DNA of 5,451 nucleotides from Nannocystaceae bacterium (GTDB taxonomy: Bacteria > Myxococcota_A > Polyangia > Nannocystales > Nannocystaceae), in the NCBI GenBank assembly GCA_016763875.1, contig JAESSZ010000903.1, positions 1-5,451 of the forward strand. Reading direction: 5' to 3'. This document shows positions 1-5,403 of this stretch, piece after piece. A program made the position numbers and the translations under genes. Positions within the stretch are counted from its first letter, which is position 1; every line of letters starts with the position of its first letter. Below the pieces are notes generated by a model that was given only the letters and a program-made list of their open reading frames with translations, searched no databases and was not told the DNA's origin.

Positions 1-669
1 GACGAACTCGTTGACCGTGTCCAGGGTCGCCATGCCGTTGCCGATCCCGTTGGAACGCAGACCGTCCAGCACGTAGTTCATCTCGCCGGACGTGGCGCCC
101 CCAGTGGTGTCGCCGCCCGCATCCTTGCCACCCGTCACCGTCTGCGCGATGGCGCCGCTCACCGCGTTGCGATCGGTACCACCGGCGGCGATAAGATCCA
201 GTTCATCGCCCGTGAACTCGACCCCCGTCTCCCCGCTCGCCGAACGAACGGCTGGCCCCTTGACGACCACGGTCCGCCTGCTGCCGCCCCCCTTGACGAC
301 AATGCTGAGCCGCCGAGTATCGCCACGCCCCAGTTTGACCTCCAAGACCTTGCGCACGTTGTTGTGCACCGCTTGCACGGTGAAATGACCCGAGGGCAGG
401 ACCTTGAAACGATACAGGCCGTTGGCGTTGGTATCGGTGACCCGCACGTCCTGCATGCAGAGGCAGTCGAGCACCACGGTCACCCCCGCCAGCGCCTTGC
501 CATGCTTGTCTCGAACGATGCCCGTGAGCGCCGAGGACGTCGCGCTCTTGGTCTGTGCGGGGGCCGCGATGGCCTCGCCTTGGTAGGGCGCGCCTAAGGC
601 GGTAAGGACTGCGGCCATCCGGGCCGCGGATACAAGGCGTGAAGTACAGGTCCGTCTGTTTTGCGACAC
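1..669 (-). CDS. TonB-dependent receptor, Oar-like, with N-terminal carboxypeptidase-regulatory-like domain (partial, C-terminus beyond left edge)
   Basis: The frame is open from the GTG at 669-667 to base 1, giving 223 residues with the end cut off by the window. Residues 1-38 look like a Sec signal: a basic start (NRRTCTSR), then a mostly hydrophobic stretch (LVSAARMAAVLTALGA) and an Ala-rich cleavage zone near AIAAPAQ. Residues about 47-105 form a carboxypeptidase-regulatory-like beta-sandwich, with typical TGIVRDKHGKALAGVTVVL and GLYRFKVLPSGHFTVQ strands. From about 145 it resembles the receptor plug, ending in MNYVLDGLRSNGIGNG and DTVNEFV, as in Oar-type receptors. Such proteins are outer-membrane, TonB-energised transporters; Myxococcus Oar is linked to protease secretion. 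The substrate here is unknown. The GTG is preferred over the ATG at 618 because it supplies the basic n-region and has GAGG 5 bases upstream; this start is uncertain. A C-x-C pair lies at residues 69-71. It is probably transcribed apart from the upstream thioredoxin operon. Confidence 0.82.
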   Translation of the reverse strand, partial: MSQNRRTCTSRLVSAARMAAVLTALGAPYQGEAIAAPAQTKSATSSALTGIVRDKHGKALAGVTVVLDCLCMQDVRVTDTNANGLYRFKVLPSGHFTVQAVHNNVRKVLEVKLGRGDTRRLSIVVKGGGSRRTVVVKGPAVRSASGETGVEFTGDELDLIAAGGTDRNAVSGAIAQTVTGGKDAGGDTTGGATSGEMNYVLDGLRSNGIGNGMATLDTVNEFV

Positions 670-675
670 AAGGGC

Positions 676-692
676 CTCGCGAACATCGCGAG
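676..692 (-). promoter_or_regulatory. Perfect inverted repeat over the ribosome binding site of the TonB receptor gene
   Basis: CTCGCGA and TCGCGAG form a perfect 7-bp stem with a 3-base loop. The 3' arm on the minus-strand transcript contains most of the GAGG that would serve as Shine-Dalgarno sequence for the GTG start at 669. In RNA it could hide the ribosome site; in DNA it could be a small operator. No T-run follows, so it is not a terminator. The structure is seen; the role is inferred. Confidence 0.4.
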
Positions 693-781
693 ACGTGGAG
701 CCCCACCAACGCAAAACCGCATGGCCGCGTCTAGCGAGACACCGCGCCAAACGATGCGGGCGGGAGAATCAGAATGAACGA

Positions 782-808
782 AGGGAACGCGTTGACGTCC
801 CGTTCCCT
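782..808 (-). terminator. Candidate rho-independent terminator of the thioredoxin operon
   Basis: AGGGAACG (782-789) and CGTTCCCT (801-808) form a perfect 8-bp stem with an 11-base loop. On the minus strand the stem is followed by TCGTTCATTCTGATTCT, T-rich for this GC-rich window though not a pure T-run. It lies about 93 bases after the stop of the TlpA/ResA-like gene and before the receptor gene, where an operon end is expected. The rest of the 670-901 gap shows only weak short inverted repeats and no clear promoter boxes. Confidence 0.5.
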
Positions 809-901
809 CAGCCAACGCTGCCCGTGTCGCACTCTTACGCCGCTGCGGCGCCAATCGGTCCCAAAGCCAGAACCGAAAGCCAGGGATGACTCGTCCCGCG
901 C

Positions 902-1567
902 TCAGCGACCGACGAGCGAATCCACGCAATGGATCGCGTCCGGCGTGCCCCAGGGGCGCACATTGATGAACGCCTGGGTCAGCTGACCCGACTCGTCGAT
1001 GAAATACGTGTCGGGGATCTGTTTGGTCCCAAACGCTTTGTGGACCTCTTGCTTGGGGTCCCACAACAGCAACGCTGGCGTCTCGTCCAAGGACATACGC
1101 TCGAGGAACGGCATGATCGCGTCACGGTCGCTGTCGATGCTCATCGCGATCACGACCACGTCATCGCGGTCGGCGAGACGCTCCGCCAGTCGGTGCACCT
1201 GCGGCCACTCGGTCGTGCACGGCTCACACCACGTCGCCCAGAAGTTGAGCACGACGAACTTGCCCTTGAAGTCCGACAGCGCAACGGGGTTGCCCTGCAT
1301 GTCCTGGACCTGGAAATTCGGCGCCTCGCCAGTGCGCTCTTCGGGCTTGAGCGGCCGACAAGGGGAGGCGTTCTGGCTGCGCACGGCGGGAGAGATCGCC
1401 CACGCAAAGCCGAACACCAGAAACCCGCCAACGAGGATGTAGGTCATCAACGCCGCGAGCCCAAGGGGGTCCACGGTCATCAGCAACGACCGGGGCTCAC
1501 CTGCGGAGGTCGCGGATGACGTCGCGGATGACGTCGCGGATGACGGTGAGGGTGCGGCGTCGGACAT
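902..1567 (-). CDS. Membrane-anchored TlpA/ResA-like thiol-disulfide oxidoreductase
   Basis: A 221-residue protein of the TlpA/ResA branch of the thioredoxin fold (AhpC-TSA/Redoxin type). Residues 1-30 are a Ser/Ala/Thr-rich tail with three ATSS-like repeats, residues about 36-58 a single membrane anchor, and residues about 81-221 the catalytic domain outside the membrane. The active site is WCEPC (C114, C117) in NFWATWCEPCTTEWP, with the cis-proline at IPDTYFID (P185). Glu120, three residues after the second Cys, matches the position of the functional Glu in Bacillus ResA. Relatives reduce disulfides in apocytochrome c or other envelope proteins, drawing electrons from CcdA/DsbD; no such partner or cytochrome gene is in the window, so the substrate is unknown. 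Cys70 and Cys214 are extra. The ATG at 1567 lies 5 bases after the upstream stop, with AAGGGAA at 1584-1578, indicating co-transcription as the last gene of the operon. Confidence 0.88.
   Translation of the reverse strand: MSDAAPSPSSATSSATSSATSAGEPRSLLMTVDPLGLAALMTYILVGGFLVFGFAWAISPAVRSQNASPCRPLKPEERTGEAPNFQVQDMQGNPVALSDFKGKFVVLNFWATWCEPCTTEWPQVHRLAERLADRDDVVVIAMSIDSDRDAIMPFLERMSLDETPALLLWDPKQEVHKAFGTKQIPDTYFIDESGQLTQAFINVRPWGTPDAIHCVDSLVGR
1509..1544 (-). repeat. 12-bp tandem repeat, three perfect copies, inside the TlpA/ResA-like gene
   Basis: The unit GTCGCGGATGAC (plus strand) occurs three times at 1509-1520, 1521-1532 and 1533-1544. The period is a multiple of three, so it encodes the in-frame SATSSATSSATS segment of the N-terminal tail ahead of the membrane anchor. 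Copy number could vary without breaking the frame. Confidence 0.9.
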
Positions 1568-1572
1568 CGTCC

Positions 1573-3114
1573 CTAGCTTCCCTTGACCATCACTCGCTGA
1601 AGCGCGTCAGCGAGCAGCACGTCGAGTACCTGGTCCCGAGCGGTTCCCCCGTCCACGAGCGCCTGCGCCTTTGCGCGCTCGGTCGTGATCGCTGCCTCGA
1701 AGGCTTCGATGTTCGCACCGCTGATGAACTTACCGTTGACGAACCCGCCAGGAGTCCCCCGAACCCCAAAACGATGGGCGACCGCGACGTCCTCGTCCAC
1801 CTCACGGGCTACCGCGGGATCTGCGTAGTCGCGCTTGAACTGCTCAAGATCGAGACCGATGGCCTCGGCCCAGTCCTCGAAGTCATCGTCTGCCGCATCC
1901 GGGATGCTCTTTTGTTCCTCAAAGAGCTTGTCGTGCATTTCCCAGAACTTGCCCTGGCGCCCCGCCGCAACGGCGGCCAACGCAGCTGGCCGCGCGTTGT
2001 CGTGCATGCCCAGCGGCAGGTTGCGGAACACGAAGCGAACGTCGGGGTGTTTGTCGACCAGCTGATGGGCAACCGGCGCCATGCGCGAGCAGTACGGACA
2101 CTGAAAGTCGGAGAACTCGACGATGGTGACCAGGGCATCCGCCGGTCCCAATGCCGCGCGTCCCTCCGGTTTCACCTGGTAGCGCGCCTGGGGATCGGGC
2201 CCCCCTTTGCGAGCGGCCGAGGGCTGCGGCGCTTGTTTGCTGACCGCGTCCTTCATGAGGTGGGCGTAGAGCCCCGAGGCAGGGACGCCGCCGTCGACCA
2301 CATCTTCGGCCGCTTCGAGTTCGGCTTCGATAATCTGTTTCCACTGGGAGTAGTCCCGCTTGCCCCGGTAGTGGTGACCGTTGACCACGAACGCAGGCGT
2401 ACCGGCGATCCCCAGAACAGCGGCCGCTTTCATGTCGTCGTCGATCGACTCCGCTGCGGCGGCGCTACCGATGTCCACCTTGAACTTCTCAGCGTCCAAC
2501 CCGTGCTTGGCGATCAGCGCGTCGAGCTCCGAAAGACTCCCTTTCGATTCGAACAAGGCCTCGTGAACCGGCCAAAACGACCCCTGTTGCTGGGCCGCCC
2601 ACGCGGCCTTAGCCGCCGGCAACGCCGCCTTGTGGAACGGCAGCGGCAGGTGCTTGAAGATGATCCGCACCTTGCCCTCGTACTTGTCCACGGCCTTCAT
2701 CACGGGTGGCGAGGCCTGCTGGCAGTACGGGCACTGGTAGTCGGCGAACTCGATGATCGTGACCAGCGCATCGTCGGGCCCGACCTGCGGCTCATCACCA
2801 CGAAGGCGCACGTTGAGCTTGGGGCCACTCGCGACCTCTGCGAATGCGTCATCGCGCTTGATGAACTGGCCTACTGCAAAACCACCGCCCAACGCGAGCA
2901 GAAACCCGACGATTCCGATCAACGTGCCGCTCGAAGTCTTCTTCTTGGCGGGCGCGGCACTGGAGGACTTGCTCGTGCTCGCGCTGGGAGCGTCTGCTTC
3001 GTCCGCGCTATCTGCTTCGTCCGCGCCATCTGCTTCGTCCGCGCCATCCGCTTCGGCCGCGCCGGTCCCGTCGGCTTCGTTTCGCTCGTCGTCCGTTTCG
3101 GTGTTTTCACCCAT
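1573..3114 (-). CDS. Membrane-anchored tandem DsbA-family protein (two Thioredoxin_4/DsbA domains)
   Basis: A 513-residue protein. Residues 1-44 are strongly acidic (18 Asp/Glu) with EADGAD-type repeats; residues 45-62 are Ser/Ala/Lys-rich ending in KKK; residues about 64-85 form one membrane helix. The KKK before the helix predicts a cytoplasmic tail with the rest outside. Domain 1 (about 98-290) has CPYC at 128-131 and cis-Pro 240 (GTPAFVVNG). Domain 2 (about 310-506) has CPYC at 339-342 and cis-Pro 455 (GTPGGFVNG). Both keep the VTI(I/V)EF strand before the active site, the FW..H..LFE helix, and a C-terminal helical tail. The family, including Bacillus BdbD, makes or rearranges disulfides; whether these oxidise or isomerise is not readable from sequence. 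The ATG at 3114 has GAGGGAG 7 bases upstream. It is 30 bases after the Tat-type gene and 5 before the TlpA/ResA gene. Confidence 0.92.
   Translation of the reverse strand: MGENTETDDERNEADGTGAAEADGADEADGADEADSADEADAPSASTSKSSSAAPAKKKTSSGTLIGIVGFLLALGGGFAVGQFIKRDDAFAEVASGPKLNVRLRGDEPQVGPDDALVTIIEFADYQCPYCQQASPPVMKAVDKYEGKVRIIFKHLPLPFHKAALPAAKAAWAAQQQGSFWPVHEALFESKGSLSELDALIAKHGLDAEKFKVDIGSAAAAESIDDDMKAAAVLGIAGTPAFVVNGHHYRGKRDYSQWKQIIEAELEAAEDVVDGGVPASGLYAHLMKDAVSKQAPQPSAARKGGPDPQARYQVKPEGRAALGPADALVTIVEFSDFQCPYCSRMAPVAHQLVDKHPDVRFVFRNLPLGMHDNARPAALAAVAAGRQGKFWEMHDKLFEEQKSIPDAADDDFEDWAEAIGLDLEQFKRDYADPAVAREVDEDVAVAHRFGVRGTPGGFVNGKFISGANIEAFEAAITTERAKAQALVDGGTARDQVLDVLLADALQRVMVKGS
1578..1584 (-). 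promoter_or_regulatory. Ribosome binding site of the TlpA/ResA-like gene
   Basis: AAGGGAA on the minus strand lies 10 bases before the ATG at 1567, inside the last codons of the tandem DsbA gene. This supports translational coupling. An AGGGA nearer the start (1574-1570) is only 2 bases away, too close to be the main site. Confidence 0.6.
2993..3064 (-). repeat. 18-bp tandem repeat, about four copies, encoding an acidic tail
   Basis: The plus-strand unit TCTGCTTCGTCCGCGCCA occurs at 2993-3010, 3011-3028, 3029-3046 and, more diverged, 3047-3064. The middle two copies are identical and the first differs by one base. In the gene frame it encodes ADEADG-type hexapeptides in the cytoplasmic tail of the tandem DsbA protein. 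The period keeps the reading frame if copy number changes. Confidence 0.9.
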
Positions 3115-3121
3115 CGCGATG

Positions 3122-3128
3122 CTCCCTC
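3122..3128 (-). promoter_or_regulatory. Ribosome binding site of the tandem DsbA gene
   Basis: GAGGGAG on the minus strand lies 7 bases upstream of the ATG at 3114. It is the strongest Shine-Dalgarno match in the window and fixes the start of the acidic-tailed protein. Confidence 0.75.
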
Positions 3129-3144
3129 GGCGTCGGCACTTGTA

Positions 3145-3942
3145 TCACTTGGCTCCCGCGGCCCGCATGAACCGCGCGTAGATCTCTTCGCGTTTGCTGC
3201 CCGCCTCGATCAGCGCATGCGCAACGCGGCGCTCGCCGTCGATCACGTCCGTGAGTTTTTCGGGGTCCAGCACACCCGAGACGAAAAAACCGTTGATGAA
3301 CATCGACGGCGTGCCCGAAACGCCCAGGGTGCGCCCCGCGTCCGTCTCGGCCTTCACGCGTTTCGCGATCGCGGGGTCGGAAAGATCGGCCTCAAACTGA
3401 CGACGGTCCAGCCCCACAGACTCGGCGTACTCGTGCAGTGCCTCGTCCGAAAGCCGAGCGCGGTTGGCAAACAGCAGGTCGTGCATGGCCCAAAATCGCT
3501 GCTGACGCCCGGCCGCCAGTACGGCCCGGGCCGCCGGCTCGGCCTGTTTGTGAAACCCGAGCGGGAACTGCCGGAACACGATGCGTACATCGTCCGGATA
3601 CGCGGAAACCAACTCGCCCAACGCCGAGGCCAAGGTCCCGCAAAACGGGCACTGAAAATCCGAGAACTCGACGATCGTGACGAGCGGTACGGCCCCCCCT
3701 TTCACGGCCGACGGGGCGTCCATCGTGTACAGCGCCGCGCGGCGTTTGCCGGGGATCAGCCGCGACAGCTTTCCGTCGACTTTGTCCGGGCCGGGCAAGG
3801 CGCCCGCGTAGGTCGGGTCGTCGGTCCCTGCCCTCGCCCTGCCGCAACCCACCGCCGCCAAAGCCACGCCACTGGCGAGTCCGCCGGCCAGGATCTGGCG
3901 CCGAGTGAGATTGGCGGAAGTCGGAGATGGGCGGGTCAGCAT
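3145..3942 (-). CDS. Tat-type lipoprotein-like DsbA-family thiol oxidoreductase
   Basis: A 265-residue protein. Residues 11-33 look like a twin-arginine signal: TRRQILAGG, a hydrophobic Ala/Gly/Val segment, then AAVGC with Cys33 as possible lipidation site (Ala at -3 is not ideal for a lipobox). The DsbA/Thioredoxin_4 domain covers about 83-262: LVTIVEFSDFQCPFC with the active pair C98-C101, the helix with RFWAMHDLLF, cis-Pro 212 in GTPSMFINGFF, and the C-terminal helical tail ending EEIYARFMRAA. It should act on disulfides in the envelope, anchored to a membrane if lipidated. Tat export would mean folding in the cytoplasm first. The frame stays open upstream to 4401, but the ATG at 3942 is chosen because it starts the signal, has GAAGG 7 bases upstream, and clears the previous gene (10-base gap). 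It precedes the tandem DsbA gene by 30 bases. Confidence 0.9.
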   Translation of the reverse strand: MLTRPSPTSANLTRRQILAGGLASGVALAAVGCGRARAGTDDPTYAGALPGPDKVDGKLSRLIPGKRRAALYTMDAPSAVKGGAVPLVTIVEFSDFQCPFCGTLASALGELVSAYPDDVRIVFRQFPLGFHKQAEPAARAVLAAGRQQRFWAMHDLLFANRARLSDEALHEYAESVGLDRRQFEADLSDPAIAKRVKAETDAGRTLGVSGTPSMFINGFFVSGVLDPEKLTDVIDGERRVAHALIEAGSKREEIYARFMRAAGAK

Positions 3943-3949
3943 CGCGGCA

Positions 3950-3954
3950 CCTTC
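3950..3954 (-). promoter_or_regulatory. Ribosome binding site that decides the start of the Tat-type DsbA gene
   Basis: GAAGG on the minus strand lies 7 bases before the ATG at 3942 and overlaps the TGA stop (3955-3953) of the preceding gene. It rules in this start over the much longer upstream open frame and suggests coupled translation. Confidence 0.65.
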
Positions 3955-4768
3955 AGTTGAGAAACGCCGTCTCGGGGATAGCGTCCGCCATGATCGACTC
4001 GAACACCTCGCCGCGCTTGGTCCCAGCGGCGATGCGTCTGTCGGCCTCGGCAAGTTCTTCTTCGACCAATGCCGTGAGTCGACCCGGGGCCCCCCCACTG
4101 AGATAGCGGCCGTTGACGAAGAACGCGGGCGTGCCGTTGATGCCGACCTTGCCCGCGAGACGAACATCTTCGATGACCGCCGCCAACACCTCGGGGGCAT
4201 CCATGTCCGTGACGAAGCGGGTCGGGTCCATGCCCAGCTCGGTAGCCCAGTCCACAAACACGTTGCGTCCCAGCGGGCCCTCGTGGCTGAGCAGACGGTC
4301 GTGAAACGCCCAGAACTGTCCCTGACGATCGGCCGCGAGCGCAGCGAGGGCCGCCCCGCGCGCCTCAATGTGGATCTCCAGCGGCAGGTTACGCGCCGCA
4401 AACTGGACGTTGTCGCCGTGCTTGCCCAGCAGTTTGGTGATCTCTCGATTGTAGGTCTTCTTGCAGTAGGGACACTGAAAGTCGACGAACTCGACGATCA
4501 CCACCGGTGCATCCTTGGGCCCCTTGGTGGGCGCACCATCGGGCCGAATCACGTAACGTTGGTCCGGCTCTGGGGGCGTGACTTCTCCGGGGTAGAAGCT
4601 CGCCGCCTTCTTGTCGGCCAGATCCTTCGCCAGTTTGGGCGCATTGGGCCGATCGACCTGGCGTGGTTTCGCCTCGGCCATCAAGGTCTCGTAGATCTTT
4701 GCGCGCGCAACCCCGTCGGTGATCATCTGGCGGGCGTGGTTCAGCTCGTGATCCACACGCCGTGCCAC
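3953..4768 (-). CDS. DsbA-family domain protein lacking an export signal; probably the second half of a split tandem DsbA
   Basis: A 271-residue ORF from a GTG at 4768. Residues 2-33 (ARRVDHEL to LMAEA) are not a signal peptide but match the C-terminal helical tail found at the end of every other DsbA domain here. A Lys/Pro-rich linker follows (34-85). A full DsbA/Thioredoxin_4 domain then runs from about 86 to 263: VVIVEFVDFQCPYC with C99-C102, the QFWAFHDRLL helix, cis-Pro 214 in GTPAFFVNG, and its own helical tail. With no signal, a product made alone would stay in the cytoplasm, an unlikely place for a DsbA. Read with the overlapping upstream ORF it makes a two-domain exported protein like the one at 3114-1573. 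GAGG lies 4 bases before the GTG, so coupled re-initiation cannot be excluded. The domain itself looks intact. Confidence 0.8.
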   Translation of the reverse strand: MARRVDHELNHARQMITDGVARAKIYETLMAEAKPRQVDRPNAPKLAKDLADKKAASFYPGEVTPPEPDQRYVIRPDGAPTKGPKDAPVVIVEFVDFQCPYCKKTYNREITKLLGKHGDNVQFAARNLPLEIHIEARGAALAALAADRQGQFWAFHDRLLSHEGPLGRNVFVDWATELGMDPTRFVTDMDAPEVLAAVIEDVRLAGKVGINGTPAFFVNGRYLSGGAPGRLTALVEEELAEADRRIAAGTKRGEVFESIMADAIPETAFLN

Positions 4769-4770
4769 AT
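4741..4770 (-). other. Probable frameshift junction between two halves of a tandem DsbA gene
   Basis: The upstream ORF reads YLAGYQDEAM and then runs out of family sequence (WHGVWITS, stop at 4741). The downstream ORF begins ARRVDHEL in another frame. Joining them gives 18 residues that align without gaps to the intact equivalent YLSGGAPGRLTALVEEEL in the second domain. The join needs exactly one TG removed from ATGTGGCA (4770-4763). The fused product would have 482 residues. No slippery heptamer is seen, so programmed frameshifting is not favoured. Confidence 0.75.
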
Positions 4771-5403
4771 CGCCTCGTCCTGGTAACCCGCGAGATACAA
4801 GCCGTTGACGAACATGATCGGCAGCGCGCGAATTCCCAGCGTGGTCGCGGCGCGGCGATGCCGAATCCGCTTACCGGAAAACGCTCCGGTGTCGACGTCG
4901 TCGGTGAAGCGCGCAACATCGAGAGCAATGGCTTGGGCGTGGGCAATGAGCGTGGGTCGATCAAACTCGCCAGGGTGCTCGAACAAGCGCCAGTGCATGT
5001 CCCAGAACTTGCCCTGTGCCTCGGCAGCCAGGGCCGCCTCGGCCGCCCGCTCGCCCTGCGAAAATCCGGCCACCGTGTACGAGCGATACACGATGCGAAT
5101 GTCCTCGCCGTAGTCCTCGGCCAGGTTCTTCATGACCAACCACGACTTCCCGCAAGGCGCACATGCGTAGTCCGTGAAGATCACGATCGTGACCAACGGG
5201 TTGGCACCCCCCAACATGAGATCGTCGTCGAACAGCGGCACCACGAAGCGCTCACCATCGAGTCGAATGCGCTGCTCGGGGTCAGCCTCGACGGGCGTAT
5301 CGCGACTGCACGACGCGCCGCCACCCAGCAGCGCCAGGCAAACGACCAACAGACTCAGCCAGGAATCGAACTGGCGGGCGGGATGGGAGTGGCGCGGGGT
5401 CAC
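4741..5403 (-). CDS. Lipoprotein-like DsbA-family protein, divergent active site; probably the first half of a split tandem DsbA
   Basis: A 220-residue ORF from a GTG at 5403; an in-frame TAG at 5424-5422 limits upstream extension. Residues about 15-31 (WLSLLVVCLALLGGGAS) form a Sec-type hydrophobic signal, with Cys32 as possible lipidation site (GASC, not a textbook lipobox). The DsbA/Thioredoxin_4 domain starts near 66: LVTIVIFTDYACAPC, active pair C81-C84, then KFWDMHWRLFEHP and IRALPIMFVNG with cis-Pro 195. Two positions differ from its neighbours: CAPC instead of CPYC/CPFC, and Leu instead of Thr before the cis-proline. The last eight residues (WHGVWITS) do not fit the family, and the expected helical tail is found in the overlapping next ORF. 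The domain core may fold, but without its tail. It is the first gene of the visible operon; only 48 bases lie upstream, with a weak ribosome site and no recognisable promoter. Confidence 0.8.
   Translation of the reverse strand: MTPRHSHPARQFDSWLSLLVVCLALLGGGASCSRDTPVEADPEQRIRLDGERFVVPLFDDDLMLGGANPLVTIVIFTDYACAPCGKSWLVMKNLAEDYGEDIRIVYRSYTVAGFSQGERAAEAALAAEAQGKFWDMHWRLFEHPGEFDRPTLIAHAQAIALDVARFTDDVDTGAFSGKRIRHRRAATTLGIRALPIMFVNGLYLAGYQDEAMWHGVWITS

Noticed and set aside
203..709. A 168-codon minus-strand frame within the receptor region
   Set aside because: Out-of-frame shadow of the receptor gene, which in its own frame shows clear receptor domains.
838..850. GC-rich inverted repeat CGCCG-CTG-CGGCG as a terminator
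   Set aside because: Only 5 bp with a 3-base loop and no T-run, expected by chance in such GC-rich DNA.
774..986. A 70-codon plus-strand ORF in the gap, with GGGAG 7 bases before its ATG
   Set aside because: The ribosome site looks good, but the ORF runs through the terminator hairpin and into the antisense of the TlpA/ResA-like gene, and the protein has no recognisable features.
594..1064. A 156-codon minus-strand frame bridging the TlpA/ResA-like gene and the receptor start
   Set aside because: It overlaps both supported genes in other frames and crosses the terminator; no motif or ribosome site supports it.
929..1519. A 196-codon open frame on the plus strand
   Set aside because: Antisense shadow of the TlpA/ResA-like gene; its sequence mirrors that gene's codons and has no family motif.
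2919..3110. Minus-strand frame with MARTKQ-like repeats resembling a histone H3 tail
   Set aside because: It is the 18-bp minisatellite of the tandem DsbA gene read in another frame; the histone likeness is coincidence.
1516..3960. An 814-codon open frame on the plus strand
   Set aside because: It lies opposite three well-supported genes with clear motifs, its composition is Arg/His/Leu-rich without recognisable domains, and long antisense open frames are common in GC-rich genomes.
3943..4401. The longer open frame upstream of the Tat-type DsbA start
   Set aside because: These 153 codons are an Arg/Ser-rich shadow of the previous gene; the ATG at 3942 has the ribosome site and begins the signal peptide.
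3905..4786. A 293-codon open frame on the plus strand
   Set aside because: Antisense shadow of the DsbA gene at 4768-3953, with no domain motif.
4760..4790. Programmed ribosomal frameshifting to join the two DsbA ORFs
   Set aside because: A -1 shift could reach the second frame, but no slippery heptamer or obvious stimulatory hairpin is visible, and it would add one residue relative to the family spacing.
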